A DNA stretch of 64,000 bases from Chamaea fasciata. Taxonomy: Eukaryota > Chordata > Aves > Passeriformes > Sylviidae. Numbering within the stretch: the first letter of the stretch is position 1; each line of letters starts with the position of its first letter. The DNA lies in contig JARCOQ010000005.1 of the NCBI GenBank assembly GCA_029207755.1, positions 64,677,414 through 64,741,413 of the forward strand. The letters are read 5' to 3'. The notes under the pieces were generated by a model. That model was not told where the DNA came from and did not search any database. It saw nothing but the letters and a program-made list of their open reading frames with translations. Position numbers and translations under genes: made by a program. Shown piece after piece: positions 1 to 21,352 of the stretch.

Positions 1-3000
1 AAAGCCCAGGTGGCTGTCCTAGCTGAGGGACACCTTTGGGCTTCCGGCATCACAGGAAAGTGGTAGAAAGGCAAACATTCCCAGAGAAGCCATGCAAAAT
101 AACGGCAGGAGAACAGGGTTTCCCTGCTGCATTGTGTGCCTGTGCATCTGGGAATCTCATCAAGCCCACGTGGCAGAGTGAGCTCATAGCCAGGGTGGGA
201 AGGCAAACCCAGTGCCTTTGTCTGCCTTCAAGTCCTGTCTAGGCATTGCTTTGGCTCCCTGTTGTGCTGCCGGTGCTGGTAACTACTAAGTGACATCACC
301 CGGACTCCCTCGGGGTGGGATGGGGAGGTAGGATGGTCCCCAGGAAGTATGTTCCTGAAGGTGAAGAAATTCCTTCATGAAGATCTGTCACCTCCCTGCC
401 ACAGCCACCACACCCCATGCCAGCACCTCCACAGACCAAATGCTCAGGGGAAGAGGGGAGGACACATGACTTGGGAGAGCAGAAAAAAGGGACAAGAAGG
501 TGTGGATGAGGGCAGTGGATATGGTGATGTAGCCGAGGGAAGCTCGAGCCAGCCAGGGATAGCTTGGGGCTGGGTTTTGGAGAACTAGATGAGATGGAGG
601 TGGAACCACTGCTAATGAATACTGTATTCGACCTGGCAATTGAGATAGATCGTACACAAGATTAGAGGTCATGGAAAGCGTATTACAAGCTCTGCATTGC
701 TTTTATTCACTGGAGACTGCTGGAAAAACAAGCAGGAAGGCAGCACAATGGGTCCCCCAACTACGGACATCTCTGCACACATTTGAAAGACAATGGAGAA
801 AACTATTAACTCCAAGAGTCCTCTATCCTGTCTCCAGTAAGATGCATTCCTTGTTTGGCCTGGATAGGAACTAGGGATCAAACAGACAAAGCCAATAAAA
901 AAAAGAATCTTGTAGAAATTTCTTCAGGGGGAAAAAGGGGGTTGGGTAGAGAGGAAGAATGACATAGCTGCCAGGATTAAGCACAGCCTGAGTAAGGACC
1001 TTCAGCAGATGTTGACTGGCAAAGGAAGGCAGGTTTGCACATAGCCTGGTGCTGTGGGATCTCTCAATCGTTGATATGGAACACTTTGGTTTGTCTGGCT
1101 ACCAGTTCCCAGCATTCCCAGCCAGGTCTGCAGAGCGATCCCATCCAGCCCCACAGGGGTTCAGGCACTGGTGAGCAGCAAGGAGGGTCCTGGGGACCCA
1201 CAGCTTCTCTTCTCACTCTGGCACTTGGCCTTGACTGGAAGGACAAGGTCAGAAGCATGCTTGCTTGAGGTCTCCACAAAGGTCTCTCCAGGAGGGAAAT
1301 TTGCATCCTGTCACCTGTCTTAATTAGAGAGATTATCTAATGAAATTGCTCTTCCATCAGTATTCCTCTTTCTGATAACAGATGGTGGCTTCCTTTCCCA
1401 GGAACCAGGAAATCTGTGTGTCTCTCAAGTTCTGCCACGTTCTTGCTCATGACCACAGCTCCCTCTCTTTGGATAACCATCAGCATTTCACAGGGCTCTA
1501 CTGCAGATTTTAAGGTTCAAACAGTCTCATTTGTCCATCCGGTGACCAAAGGGACCCTAAGGAGCTGCACCACCTTCCCTGCCTGAGTCCTTCAGCCATA
1601 AGTTTTCTGCTTGATAGAGGCAGGCCAAGAAGCATGGGCAGAGCCCCTCAGGACTTCTGATCCCTGTGCTGGCACAGCTTCCCCCACTTCCCCGGGAAAG
1701 CACTGCTGGGGTTCACAGTTACTTGAGCAATGGCAAACTCTTGCTCAGATGGGCAGTGGAATTGGACAGGATATTATGCTTGAAGGGTTCAGCATGATGT
1801 TCAGGCTGGCTCCTTCTTTCTCTGCTGCTGCAGCACAAGCCTGTTTGCTCTTCTAAACCCCTAAAATGCATCACATTGTCTCTATGGCTTCTCACAGGTC
1901 AGCAATCTCATGACCCTGCCATTACACCACTCCCTGCTCAGTCTTGACCCATGTTTATCCTGTTTGCTTGGGCTTAGAAGGTTTCATTTGCTGCTTCTTG
2001 TGTTGAAATGAAAAAAAAATGGGGCAGGGGGAAACCAGCGCTGTAGTCGGAGGAAGGCCAGGAAAAGTGATGGAGCTGGGGAGAGGTTTGGGACAATCTC
2101 TCCTGCTGCAAGTGACCCTCTCACCACTGCTTCTTATGGAGTCGTGGGGAGGTACTGTCACATCTTGGCTCTGGAGGAGAGGGGATATCCTTATCATCAT
2201 TTCTTAAGGTATTTTGGCCAAGCATCCTGCTCCGTCTTCCTCTCCTGGAGTTCCTGTCATCTGCAATGACCAGTGACCTCAGCTTGCAGAACAGGTTGTT
2301 GAATTGAGAGGTATGAGACAATGAGACCTCCCCATGGTTTCTTCTGGGCCTGTGGGCTACTTAGTTCATTTCCTAACTCTAGAAATAACCTGTTATTTCA
2401 AAAGATCCTTCCAGCCTTGAAATTAGCCTCCTCAAGAATGCTGTTTTTGTTGTTTTGACTCATATCTCCCCTTCCTGCCCCAGCCTGGAAGGTCTCAGAC
2501 CCTGATTTAACCATGCGTTGGTGGGATGCTGTGAGGTTGCAAAGAACTGGAGAGTCTACAGTTGCACAGATCCTTCCTGGAGAAAAAAAACAAAGGTTTT
2601 GCCATTCCCTACCTTCCCAGCTTTCCCTCACATACTTCAGCAATCCATTTCCATTGCCCTCTACCCCTCAAGATTGCTTTTGGGGTACCTCTGTCCTGGG
2701 AGGTACTCTGAGCACCTACTCAATTCCCAGCATGGTTGCTAAAAGAGAAGTCTTCCCTGATTCAAAAGACCCCTGCTCTAACCTCCATTCCGCACATGCC
2801 ATTGCTGATCTCCCCTTCCTCTCCACGCCCTTTCGTGCATCCTTTTCCAGCCCTGCTCCTGGACTTTTGTGACAGTCACACGTTTGTTCTGCAGTAAAAT
2901 GTGCCTCCATCCCTGCTCTCCAAGACACCCCAGCCTTTGACTATATCCTACTCCCTGGGAACATCTTATCTTCATGATTCTCAACCCTCCTGAACTCAGC

Positions 3001-6000
3001 AGCCTCACCCCTCCTCCACCACTTGCCCCAGGAAGCACTGTTCAATATGAGGAGCAACAGTACTGGATCCTGCTTCCAGATCAGCATTTATCTCATGCTG
3101 GGCTGCATCCCTCAGAATCCAGTACACATCCTTAAACCTTTTGTCTTCTGCATAAACATCTCTGCCCAGACCTTCTAAAGGGCCAGGCAAGAGAGGAAGC
3201 AATAGCCTCCAAAGAGCAAGAAACCTTTGCGTCATGGTCTTATCCTCTCATCCTTCAGGGATGCTGAGAAGTCCGACTGTGCAACACTGCAAGAGGCAGG
3301 GGCTGCACGGGGAGCAACACAAGGTATGTAGGATTTGAATGTGTGTGAAAGGCCATGATGTGCCAGCCACAGATGCAGAGCATTGATTTCCTACATCCTG
3401 AGTCCCCAGTTTCCCACCTGGGTCCCACAGAGCGTCCCACAGGACACCCCACACCTGCAGCATCCTCCCTGTAACTGGAAACTCATGAACCACCCACTCA
3501 CCATGGCTTTCCCTGCCTTCCCAGGTGGCCAAGCCCTGCCCGCCTGGCAGAGCTGGGCTTCTGGATTCACATATGCAGAGTAAATATGGCCCATCCAGGA
3601 GGAAGAGCAGTTGTGGATAAATTTGGAGCATAAGGCAGCGGAAGAATCCCTGCAGCCTGGAGGAAACCAGCTGCCAGCACTGGGGTAGCTCAGGGGAGGC
3701 AGCAGCAGCAGAGCACAGGGCAACACTGCAGTAGCTGGGGGAGGCTCAAATGAGGAAGTTAGTGAAAAGCATCTGGAGATTTGAGGTCCGGTAATTCCTC
3801 ATATAGCAGTTCCTGCAGTGCTCTGGGAATGGACAAACAAGGCCTTGCCTCTTTCCAGCTTCCTCCTCCTCACCAGCTCTCCTTTTCAGAAGAGGCAGCC
3901 AGCCAACCCTCTCCTCCCACATTGCTGGCTTCATCCCTAGGGTTGACTCACCTGGGCCTTGCTGTACTCCAGGGCTCTGCACAACTCCCTGTCCTGCTGT
4001 AGGACATGTGAGCTGTGTGGGCACAGGGACATACCTGGGGCTCACACAGGACAGCAAACAGTGGTGTCCTGTGATGGCACAGGGTGGCCAGGCAGCAGCT
4101 GGCACTGATTTGGGTGAAAGTTGGAAAGCACCTGCTGGCCTCTCAGTGCAGTGAGGTGTGGCTGCTATTTTAGGCTGGGAAAGTGCAGGAGAATGGATCT
4201 GAAATCTCCCTGCAAAGCTGCGGTGGGCTCTCAGCCAGGTGTCAGCTCCAGCACTGAGGAGCCCAAGTGGTGGTGCTATTTTAGGAATGTATTCTTTTTC
4301 TCTGCTAGGCTATTTTTGGAAGCTGAGTAGGTACCAAAAGGACTCAGATATGTTGCAGATAAGGGACTGATAACATTTTGACACTTATGTTCCAGCCACA
4401 AACACTGCTCACGAAGGCAGACCCTGGCGATTGGAGGCACTCCTGGCAGCAGCAGCAGCATCCTGGCTATGCTGTCCTTTCTGCAGGCAGCAGGGTAAGG
4501 GTGCTGTAAACTTCCCCCCAGCAGTGCTGCCCCAAATGGTTCCATCGTCCCCAGTGTCCCACAGCATCAGTCACCTTCATGATGGGGGAAATCCTCCTCC
4601 CTAGCTCTGGAGTAGGCAATGCACATGCCATGGGAATGGGGTTATGGGAGGGAGGGGGAGCGTGTCTACACTCGATGGTACTGGAATGGGCTCTTACTCC
4701 TCAGCCATGGAAGGATCTGAGATGTGAATGCTGCCCTTTGTAACAGAAAATGTGTCTTCATTACTTACAGCTTTCGTACACATCTCTTTTTGGAATTAGG
4801 GATATGGGAGCTGGATAGGGGGAATTACCTTGGCACAAGTGTGTTGAGGAGAAGGCTGTGTCCACTGCCATCACACTCCACTGCTACATGAAAATACCTT
4901 AGGGAGCTCCCCAGCCCAGCCAGGCTAAGGCACTTGCACCCCATAGGGCCAGCAGCTAGGAGACCCAAGGGTTTTGCTCTGTTCTGGGAGAGTGGATTTC
5001 CTGCCCCAGAACCACATGAAAGATCCCTTGGCACTTGGGATGCAGCACTTCTGACATGCACCTTCGAGAGAGGAAGCACATGGGGGCTGCCTTAGGACCT
5101 GAAAGGTGCCATGGATGGAGATGAGGAAAGGGACAGCTTATGACCCTGCCAAGCAGGGGCTTGCATCTCCTCCTGGCCCTGAATGAGATGAATGCCAGGC
5201 CCTCTGACCTTTTTACTCAGAATTTCCTTTTGTGCCTGAGGGACAGAGGGCCTGTTGTGCATGCAAGGCATCGGGACAGCCCCCCTGGCATTTGGGGGTG
5301 CTGGAGGGGAGAGCTTTGAGGCAGCTGCGAGGCTGGCGCCCACGCTGTTACCGAGTGCTGTGCTGTTCCCATGGCCACCCTTGCTTTTGGCATAGCAGCC
5401 AAACTCTTGCAGCAGCTGGGAATAGAGGACATCCCCCAGGTCACCCTCCCCAGGGCTTCTCCATGGCAAGAACATCAGGCCGGGTTAGGTCACAGCTGCT
5501 TCCTCTACTCACCTGGGGACCCCCTGAGGTCTCTTTGCACCCCAGAACTCAGTGCAGGAAGTTGAGCTGGGGGAGATGGAGGTGCAGTGTGCTGGAGGAA
5601 TGTGAGGTGTGCCATAAGCTGGGACTGAGACTACTTGTCTGGGCTGTCTCCAGCACAAGCCGATGTCTAACTCCTTCTCAATCTCTTTGTTTCCCTCAGT
5701 GGCGTCAGCAGCTCTTTGCTCCCTTCAGGAGATGATTCTACTTCCGTCGCTAGCGTTTCCTGTGTTTCTCCCCGCTCAATCCTGTAGAGCCAGGCAACAC
5801 CAGCACAAAAACAGGATTTGAGTGGCTGGAGAATTATCCTGATAACAATAACCAAGGAGACAGTCCTCTGGACAGGACCGTCCCTAGAGTCAGACCACCA
5901 AAATGCTCACACCAACCTTTGGCATTCCCTTCTTCCCTGCCCCTGTGGCTACTTGTGCACAGGAGAGATTTCAGGCAAGGGAGTGAGCAGCCAGAAAGGG

Positions 6001-9000
6001 AAACTGCTCCATGCCAGCAAGTCCTTCCATCCCCACGCCTTGGCCATGGCAGCCACTCAAAGCAGCTCTGACACTGTCCCCACTGTCCCCAGCTGCTGTC
6101 CCCATAAGCAGTCAGCAGAGCCACCAGGTAACATGTTGTGCTCTCCCTTGCCAACCCAGATCCATTTCCAGGGAACAGAGCATTTCTGAGGAGGAGGGAA
6201 GGGTAATTGCAATCTCTCTTTATCTGTGAACAGAGCAGAAAGCAGCTTGGGATGACTGGCAGGACCAAGGGAGCTAATGCCCACAGACGTGCTCCCATGC
6301 AGCAGCAGTCCTGGACATGTGTGTCCACCTCAAGCATGCCCAAAGGAGACCTGGGATTGCTTAGCATCCCACATGGCGAAATGAAATTCAGGGAACCCTC
6401 ACGGCCCAAAATGTTTGCCTGAATCATTCCCAGCTGCTGGCCACCACTTCCTGATGAGGAGCTGCCGCCCTCCCAGCACACTGCTGGAGCCACGGGGGAA
6501 GCTTTGCCCACTTCACTCCATGCAAGGCTGGCTGGCACAGGTGGGGTAAGGGAAGAAAGGGCCCAAGCGAGCCTGCCTGGTGGTGCCTGGAGCAAGTGAA
6601 GAAGCAAGCACAGACTGATCTGCTGGGAGGTCTGGAGGCAGCAACAAGCACTGAGAAGGAGCTGCAGAGCCATAGCACAGCTGGAGCCTGAAGAAGGTGC
6701 ATCTGCAGCCACGCTCCAGCTTGTTGAACAAGCTGGATCCGTGTCTACGCTGCCCTCCCCCTCCCAGGTGCTAGGCTCGTTCCTGACCAAGTGCTCCCTT
6801 GCCTCGCACGGCAGGGACCTGCAGACGGGGGGACAGCAAAAACTGACTGTGTGTGCCTGAGTGACACTCCCCTGGCTTTATGGCCTGGAAACCTTTCCAC
6901 TGTGCCCCACTCTAACACGGCACCTGCTTCCACTGGGGTTCTGGGTAGCTTGGAGGTAGTCCAGCCCAAGAGAGGTCCTAGAAATTGAAGCAGTCGTGCC
7001 TGCTGCAACATCTAGCAAACACCAGACTGGCAGAGCTGATGGAGGGTGCAGGATACTGCCTCTAGCCTTACTGATTCCTCCAGCCTTACTCAACCTTCCA
7101 CCCTCAGCCCTGACCTTGCTGATTCAAGGGGAGATCACCACTGTCCTACCCTGTAGATGGCCCAGCAGATGTGTTGGGCCTTGGAGCAACTGGTGGGACC
7201 AAGGCCAACCGTAGACAGGAGCTTGTCCTGTCAGGACTGGGGGGTTGTGATTCCTTCATTACCATCAGTGCTGCTGACCCATAAATTCCTGGCCAGGGAG
7301 GAAATCTGATTTTTGGCCAACACAGGAGGTCTCTAACCAACAGAGGCAGGAAATAGCTGCGGTGAGTGAATAAATAAATGGTGCAACTGTAGCTCTGCCT
7401 TACATGGTCTTCATGGGGAGTTTTCCTTTGTTTTTCAGGTTGGCTATTTATACCACAGAGTGTGAAAATGATGTCAGCAAAGCCTCTACTCCTCGCCACA
7501 AAGAAAACCAGCCTTGAGAATTTTTGCAGGGCTGAAAGACCTCCTTGAGCAGAAAGGTTCAGAGCCTGTTCACAAGGCTGGTGGACCCGGCGGGAAACCC
7601 CAGCTGCTATGCAGCTCCTGAGGAGTCCCCTCTACTTCCACACATCCAGCTGAGGGGGACAGTTGTACCAAACCCATCTAGAATATGGTTCTGCCGAGTA
7701 AAAGTCCATTTTGCCTAAAATGTACTCACAAGCCCCTCCCAGAACATCTCTAGCCCCTTCACAGCCTCTCTTTTCTCATTGTGTTTCTCTTCTGCTCCCT
7801 TTTCTTTCTATCCCATTCTCTATTGCAGCCTTGAAGAGTTTTGGCTCCTACCCACTCTTCCTGGCAGTGTTGGTCCCAGTCTGCCTTCAAGGACAGGAGA
7901 AGGAATAGGGAGTTTTCCTTGTGGGACTTTGCTGCTCCCCTGAGAAATCCCAGGAGGTATTTTGGAGCGCCAAACTCCAAGATGGGTCATTCCCATGCCC
8001 ATAGGAGGTAGGAAAGAACAGACTCAGAGCAGAAGAGGAAAGTCCAAGTTCAAGCTGAGCTTGTTCAGGTGTGGATGGTGGGCAGCGATGGCTATGCTTT
8101 GGGAAAGGAAAAGAGGAATAAAACTTTCCTTCTCACTGTGTCTGTCTCCTGCAATTAGGAGTGGCTGCAACAAACCCACAGGAGTTGGAGTTGTTCGGTT
8201 GCCAGCAAAGCCTCGGTGCCCATGGGCAGGGGCGGCTGGCGGCTGGCGGGGTGGGAAGGGAAAAGCCAACATGAGTTCAAGGATTGCCGGTGTACTTGAG
8301 ACAAGAAAAACTCTTTCTGGTGACACATGCATCAGGTGTTTCCAGACGATAACAAAACCTGCCTGAGGTCATTGATATTTAATTAGCAATGAGCTCCGTT
8401 AAACATTATCCCGGGGGCAGGAGGGAGGGGAAAAGGTGCTGAATTGGAGAAAGATTTAACTCTTTGCAGAGAAAGAGAAGGAGGAGGGAAAGTTGCCTGC
8501 AAGGAGAAAGGGTCTCCATTGTTGGATCCCAACAGATTCTGACACAAAGCTGGACCCAGGGGTGGAAAATCTTTGGGGTACGTGTGTCTTTTGGGTCTCC
8601 AGGGGAAAGAGGTGCTTTTTCCCATGGAAATGAAGAGCACTAAATTTGAAAGCTCAGTGTTCCTGCAGCGCAGCAGCCCCAGGGCAGCCGAGCACAGCTG
8701 CTGGAGCAAAGGGCTGCTGCGCAGTGAGGCCAGTGTTGTGTCTGGTTTCCCCACCGAAGCCCTCCCGGCATGGCCTCAGCTATGCCACAGCTGGGGTACT
8801 GTGGCACTTTCTCTTGGATGGCTGAGTCACAGCCCCACTACCTGTGTGGGTTCACACCTGGGTCCCTGCCCCGCCGCCGTCTCCACTGTTTCCTGTGGCA
8901 CACATCCCACACTCTGCACTGCAGAGACCCAGCTCAGCACCCTGGGGGCAAGGAGGAGGAGCAGGAAGGCATGGGGGACAGTACTGAGGGTTTCCTTTTG

Positions 9001-12000
9001 GGATGAAGGCTTTGGTTGAAGAAGGGATGCCGAAGGCTCGAAGTGGGGGGTAACATGCATTTTGGGCCTCCAAGCACAGCCTAAAACCCTGCCATGCTCC
9101 AGGAAGAGATGCTGTAAAGGTACTAAAATGGATCACCCTGCTCTGTCCTTCCCCAGCCGCTCACATGTGCTGCTCTCTGCTACCTCCCCCCTCCAAAATC
9201 CCCTCTTGGCTGCCCCAAACCCGACACCCATAATTTGCCCCTAGATCACAGGGACCTGCTGAAAGATTGATCATGAGCTGTGCTATGAGGGGGACATGAA
9301 AAGCAGGTGTGTCTTCTGCCCACAGCCAGGCTCCCCTGCCACACCAGCAGCCCCTCAACACTGGGGACACCTGGGAAGACTCCTGCTTGGAGAGGGGAAT
9401 GGAAACCTCCTTGGGAGATGGACAGGACAGCACAGCATGGCTTGGGGTATGGTCAGCCACAGCTTCCATTGTCTGGCTGGTATCCCTGGGGCCTGCTCCT
9501 GCCCAGCAGGAAAACCCGTCTTGGAGAGGAGGCAGGTGAATCTGGACTGGTATTTGCCAGTGGCCGGGTGCTAGGGCATGATTCCACTCTGCCTCAAGCA
9601 CAGCCTGGGGGACAGTCGGCCTCTGCTAGTGTTCAGTGTCACCTCCCTAGGGATGCTGCATGCTGCCCTTCCTCCATCTCTGGCCGCAGTGATGGTGGTG
9701 GTCTCCCACTGCTAAGCACCTGGGAGGGATCTCCAGAACAAAATGGCCTTTGGTGGAAGGGTCTGATGAGATCCCCAATACTTCTGCATGGCGAGGGCCT
9801 TGGGCTGGGATGAGGACAGCAGCAAGAGGTTTCAGGAGCAGGGATGTACATCCTGCCTCTGCATCATCTGTGATACAGACAACCTGCCCAGCACAGGTGT
9901 ACTGTCTTCCTACAACCTCATCCCTGCTTGTCACCAGGGCCAGGCACCAAAGAAGAGGATGGATATGTGGGACAGATACAAATTCCTGCCAGGCTCCTTG
10001 CCCTTGCCATGGGCAAGCATACTCCTGCCTTCCTGCTCTGGCTGTGACATTCATGGGCAAAGTCCACATGACCCATCAAACACAGTTGAGGTCCTTCAGA
10101 AGTGGGAGAGGGAATGAAGTTGAGGTGGGAAAGGTGCTACAGTCCTAGTCCTTTACCCCTCTCCCATAAGCTCTGAAAATGGTGGGGAATGAGGTGGGAA
10201 AAATTAGCAAATCACCAGTTTAGGGGCAGAATAAACAGCAGCAGCAACCCTCCAAGTCTTCGAGTGAAGGAAGAAGCTGCAGCCTCGGGCAGGGCGGAGC
10301 AGGTCAGCAGATGCAAGAATTTCATCTGCAAGGAGCAAGGAAATGTCCCGGAGCTGTTTGATCCTATTGTATGAAGGGAAGCGGGAGTGGGCGTCCAGCC
10401 TTGCTGGAACCAAACAAAGATTATAAATACCTCTGCCATCAACAGCTCCTCACCGACCTGGCCTGCGAGAGCCCTGGCTGCTGGCTGATTCCCAAGGGGA
10501 AAAATGAGCTTTGGTTTCCATTCACCCCTCGAACACAGTGGCAGAGAGGAGCAGAGCAAACAGCAGACAGCTCCAGCCACAAAGCTAAGGGGGGAATTAT
10601 TCTGTGGAATGATACATGTGGGGATAGCTTCCCTCACTAATTGCCTGTACAGCTGTCCCCAGCAGCAACGGTCTGTGTCGGCTTAGTCTCTACCACCACT
10701 GGTGTCAGTAAGGAAATAAAAATATGTATTTTAAAAGCCCTATGGTGTGGCATTTGGGTGTGAAGCAATGTCTGAGTCTGTGGACAGTCTTAGAGAGGTG
10801 CCCCTTAGATCTCCAAGCCAGATCTAGGTATATGTCTTTCCCTGATTCAGTCCATGGGTTTGATTTTAATGCCACACATACACCAAGAATGTTGCCTGAG
10901 TGCTTTGGGGAGCTGGGTGGCACCTGGGCATCCAGGGGAACCTTGCACTCTCCCTACCAGGAGCTGTCCCTAGCAGGAAGGGATGACAATCCCACAGAGT
11001 TTTGGGGAAGTTGGGAGCCTGTAGAAGATAAATTTAGTCTTCCTCCATGCGCCCATCGGTCGCCACAGAAACATGTGATTCTCTAGCACCATGTTGGGGG
11101 AAGGAATGAAAAGACTTCCCAAAACTCACATGGACTCCCATAAGTCCCGTGCCCAGTCAGGGAGCAGTGCTGCACTGGGACTTCTGACATCTCCATGGCA
11201 AGAAGGGCCTGGTGGCCACGGGAATGGGGAAACTTCACCTTTGGCTTTGCTTTGGCACAGGGAGCTGCAGTCCTGGAGCAGGGCTGCCTCCTACCCCCTT
11301 GCCCCACACTGGGAGTGTCTCTGTGAGGAACCACTCCCCATCACATCCATGGCCCCAGGTCCCACAAGCACTTCTAAGGGTTGGTGAGAAGCCAGCAAGT
11401 TGTCAGGTACAAAAGAAGTCCTCAGGCTGGAGGGGGGGCTGCAAATCAAATGCACGCAGGTCTCGGGACAGCCCAGTGGAGCTGCTCTAGCAGAAAAGCA
11501 GCCGTGGTGCATGAACCCGGCCGCGGCTCCCCCGGGGCACCTTCGTCAGCCCTTCTCCCCCATCGAGCATATTTGAAGCTCCCCGCTTGTCACTGGGATC
11601 AAAGGCAGGGGCCAGGGTGGGAAGGCAGGGTGTCAGCTGGGCCACTAGTGAAGCTGACTGCAGGAGCCAAGACCTCCAACTTGAACCCAATTTTTCCTCC
11701 CCCAGGCATTCTTACATACTTCTAAGGCCCCTGCTCCAGCATCACAGCTGCATCTCATTTCATCTTCTGCAAGGAAAAGAGGCGGCAGTGCTGGCTGGGG
11801 CCAGATGCCGCTGGAAAAGAGGCCCCCACCTGGGAGCGCTGGGTCCCAGCCCTGCACTACTGGCAGCTGGGGAGCACCCGGTGCTGGGGGTGAAACCGAG
11901 TCCTGCTTCCCAGCTGCAGCCTTCCCACCACCAGCTGGGACAGGGCATATTCTCACAGCTTTTGGTGTTATTTCAGCAGGGTAAGGGCTGTCCCTGTCCT

Positions 12001-14270
12001 CCTACGGCTCTTGGGTTGGTCTGAGCATCACCAGGGTGTGTGATCTTTTCTCTCTAGACTAGGATCTTGTTGGACATTTTGGAGCAAGGAAGCAGAATCA
12101 CCACAGCATTCATGGAGCTGTGGGATATGAGATGACAGTGCCAAAAAGAAAAACTCAAAGTAATTAAAAATAAATGTAAGTCACCCTAAAAATGTTGGCT
12201 TTCAGGAGCTGCTGTACCAACGTGTGAGCCACAATTGCTGCTTGTTGCACTGGGGATTGTCCCCAAGAGAGGACACGCGGTCTGCAGGAGCAGGAAGGCC
12301 AGGAGATAAGAATTGCAGGATGGACCCAGGTTTTAGGAGTGGAAGGCTTTGCCAAAGCCAGCTTAGCATCCCATGACTTCACTCCCCATCCACACTGCTT
12401 GGCAGGGACGCCCCACAAGCAGGTTCCCAAGAGCTGCCCAGTAGAGCAGCCAGGTGTTATCGTGGGGCACTAGGGAGCTCTAAGAGGGCCTGAGAGGACC
12501 CACACAGCCCGGGTGCCCCGGCCAAGCAGGGTTTTTCTCCAGGCCAGTCCAGGCCAGCAGGCAAGAGGAAGGAGCGCCACCTCCTGACGTTGGATGTCCC
12601 CAGGATTCCAGGAAACGGCTTTTGTGGGGTTTTCTTCCCCACCATCCCGTTTTATCAGTCAGCAACAATCAGTTCAAAAACAAACCCAAGTCTGGCACTG
12701 GGTTCCAAGACAAAATAACTCCTCCTGCCAGACACACATCGAGCATCTTCAACAATGACATTTCTTCAGGACTGCTTCCACCTATTAAGGTGCCAATTTG
12801 ACTAAAAAAAATCCCTCTGCTACCAGTCTCTTCAAAATAGAATCAGCAGCAGCCCCAGAGCTTCCGCCACAAGGTATGGCAAAATTAGGTGCTTTTAGAG
12901 ATTTCATCAAGATAGCCCATAATTTGTCATGGATGCTCACACCCAGCACATCCACGTATCCTGATAATCCCAATTCCCTTGGATGCATCTGACTGGTGAG
13001 GTGAAGCAGCAGTAGGCAGTGTTGGCTCAGAGCCATGCCCTTCGTGGTCAGCTAGTACATACCAGCTTTAAAAAGTGAAAAACCCACCTAAGGCTAAGAG
13101 GTGGGGGAAAAAACCTCACTCCTCAGAGCTGCCCATAAAACTGCAGGCTCAGGATGGACAGAGGTTGGGAATTCTGCTTTTCTGCATCAGAGGAACACTA
13201 ATTTAAGGATCTTCTCCACCTCCCTGCCAATTTGAGGCTTGTGACAAGGCGGGAAAAAATTAGGTGAGACCTCTCTTATTTCACTTGGCTGAAATTAGCT
13301 GGCAGGTTCATGTGTTAAATGACGCTGACAGTGAGCCAGGCAGCTCTTTCAGTCAGCCAATCTGGTTTCTAGGGAAACAAGGTAAATGTTTTTCCTCCTT
13401 CTTGCCACCTCTTAACTCTTAGAAGGCTCTCATGCACTACAAGACAGGAAAAAATCTCCACATCCCACCTTTCATTAAGGTAAGAGCAAATAGGGCCAAC
13501 CCAGTTGTTTCAGGGCAGTGCTACACTTTGGTGTAAAGGTCTGGAGTTATTGCCTCAGTTGCTGCCATGTCTCCAATTATGGTCAGTGAAGGACACACCA
13601 AACCATCTCCCTGGTAGCCAGCAGGGTATTTTAGGTCAGGCAGTAACACAACACCAGCAGCACTCACAGATCTCCCGCCTCCTCAGATGGTGAGATGCAG
13701 ATGCTCCTCCTCCCCGCCCAGGCAGGCCTGCTTCCTGCCACCTTTCAGCAGGGAAACTATGTGCATTCAGAAAAATCCAGCTGTTGTGAGGCTGGGATTT
13801 CTCAGAACTGCTGTCTTCTACTGCTCTCAGGGACAGCAACAAACTGCACTTGCAAAGTGGGCGGGCTACAGCCCTGCCATGCAGACACTGGAAGGTTTCC
13901 ATGGCAACAAGCTTTTGACAGCTACCCAACATTTAGTGGCTTGAACTGACTGGTTAATGTCAAAACCCATTTGACTCAAAGCTTTCTGTCCACCCAGCTG
14001 AGGATTGACAAGTGGACTAATAACTCAGCAACTGCAAACACATTTAGGGCCCCTGCACCTTTATAATTCCACACAAGCAGAGACACCTTGCTCTGATGCA
14101 CAATCTTTGCTCTGCAAAACCAGCAATAGCACCTTCATTTTTCTTAGGGCAACCCTGCTATAAGATGGATGCTCATGAGCTACAACTTTATGTGCTTTTT
14201 TAGTTTGATCCACACGTAGAGACTGCAGTCAAGAGTACCAGGCTCAACAAAGTGATGTATATACCAAGAG
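1..14270. other. Intergenic region downstream of RPL3, no gene recognised
   Basis: I see no exon of a known protein, tRNA or snoRNA here on either strand. Open frames are short or of low-complexity composition. The longest, minus 5834-6790, has no recognisable domain. No clear CR1 or LTR was recognised in this part, unlike the rest of the window. Synteny with human chromosome 22 (PDGFB, RPL3, SYNGR1, TAB1, MGAT3) suggests this is the gap between PDGFB and RPL3. Both genes would read leftward, so enhancers of PDGFB could lie here. I looked for PDGFB exon 1 (signal peptide) and the cystine-knot exons and did not find them. AT-rich islands at about 8.34-8.44 and 13.26-13.40 kb look like possible conserved non-coding elements. 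Confidence 0.6.
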
Positions 14271-14293
14271 GCAAAATTAACTTCTTTAAAATA

Positions 14294-14299
14294 TTTATT
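14294..14299 (-). terminator. RPL3: RPL3 polyadenylation signal AATAAA
   Basis: AATAAA on the minus strand, 43 nt after the RPL3 stop codon. This fits the short 3'UTR typical of ribosomal protein mRNAs. Cleavage is expected near 14270-14280. Confidence 0.8.
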
Positions 14300-14341
14300 T
14301 TTTGATCTGAGCGCGCACAGGCCATAGGACCATTCCACCCA

Positions 14342-21333
<6,992 letters not shown>

Positions 21334-21352
21334 CTTGTCCACGCGACGGCCC

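Noticed and set aside
1..14270. PDGFB exons
   Set aside because: Synteny predicts PDGFB to the left, but no frame shows its signal peptide or the cystine-knot motifs.
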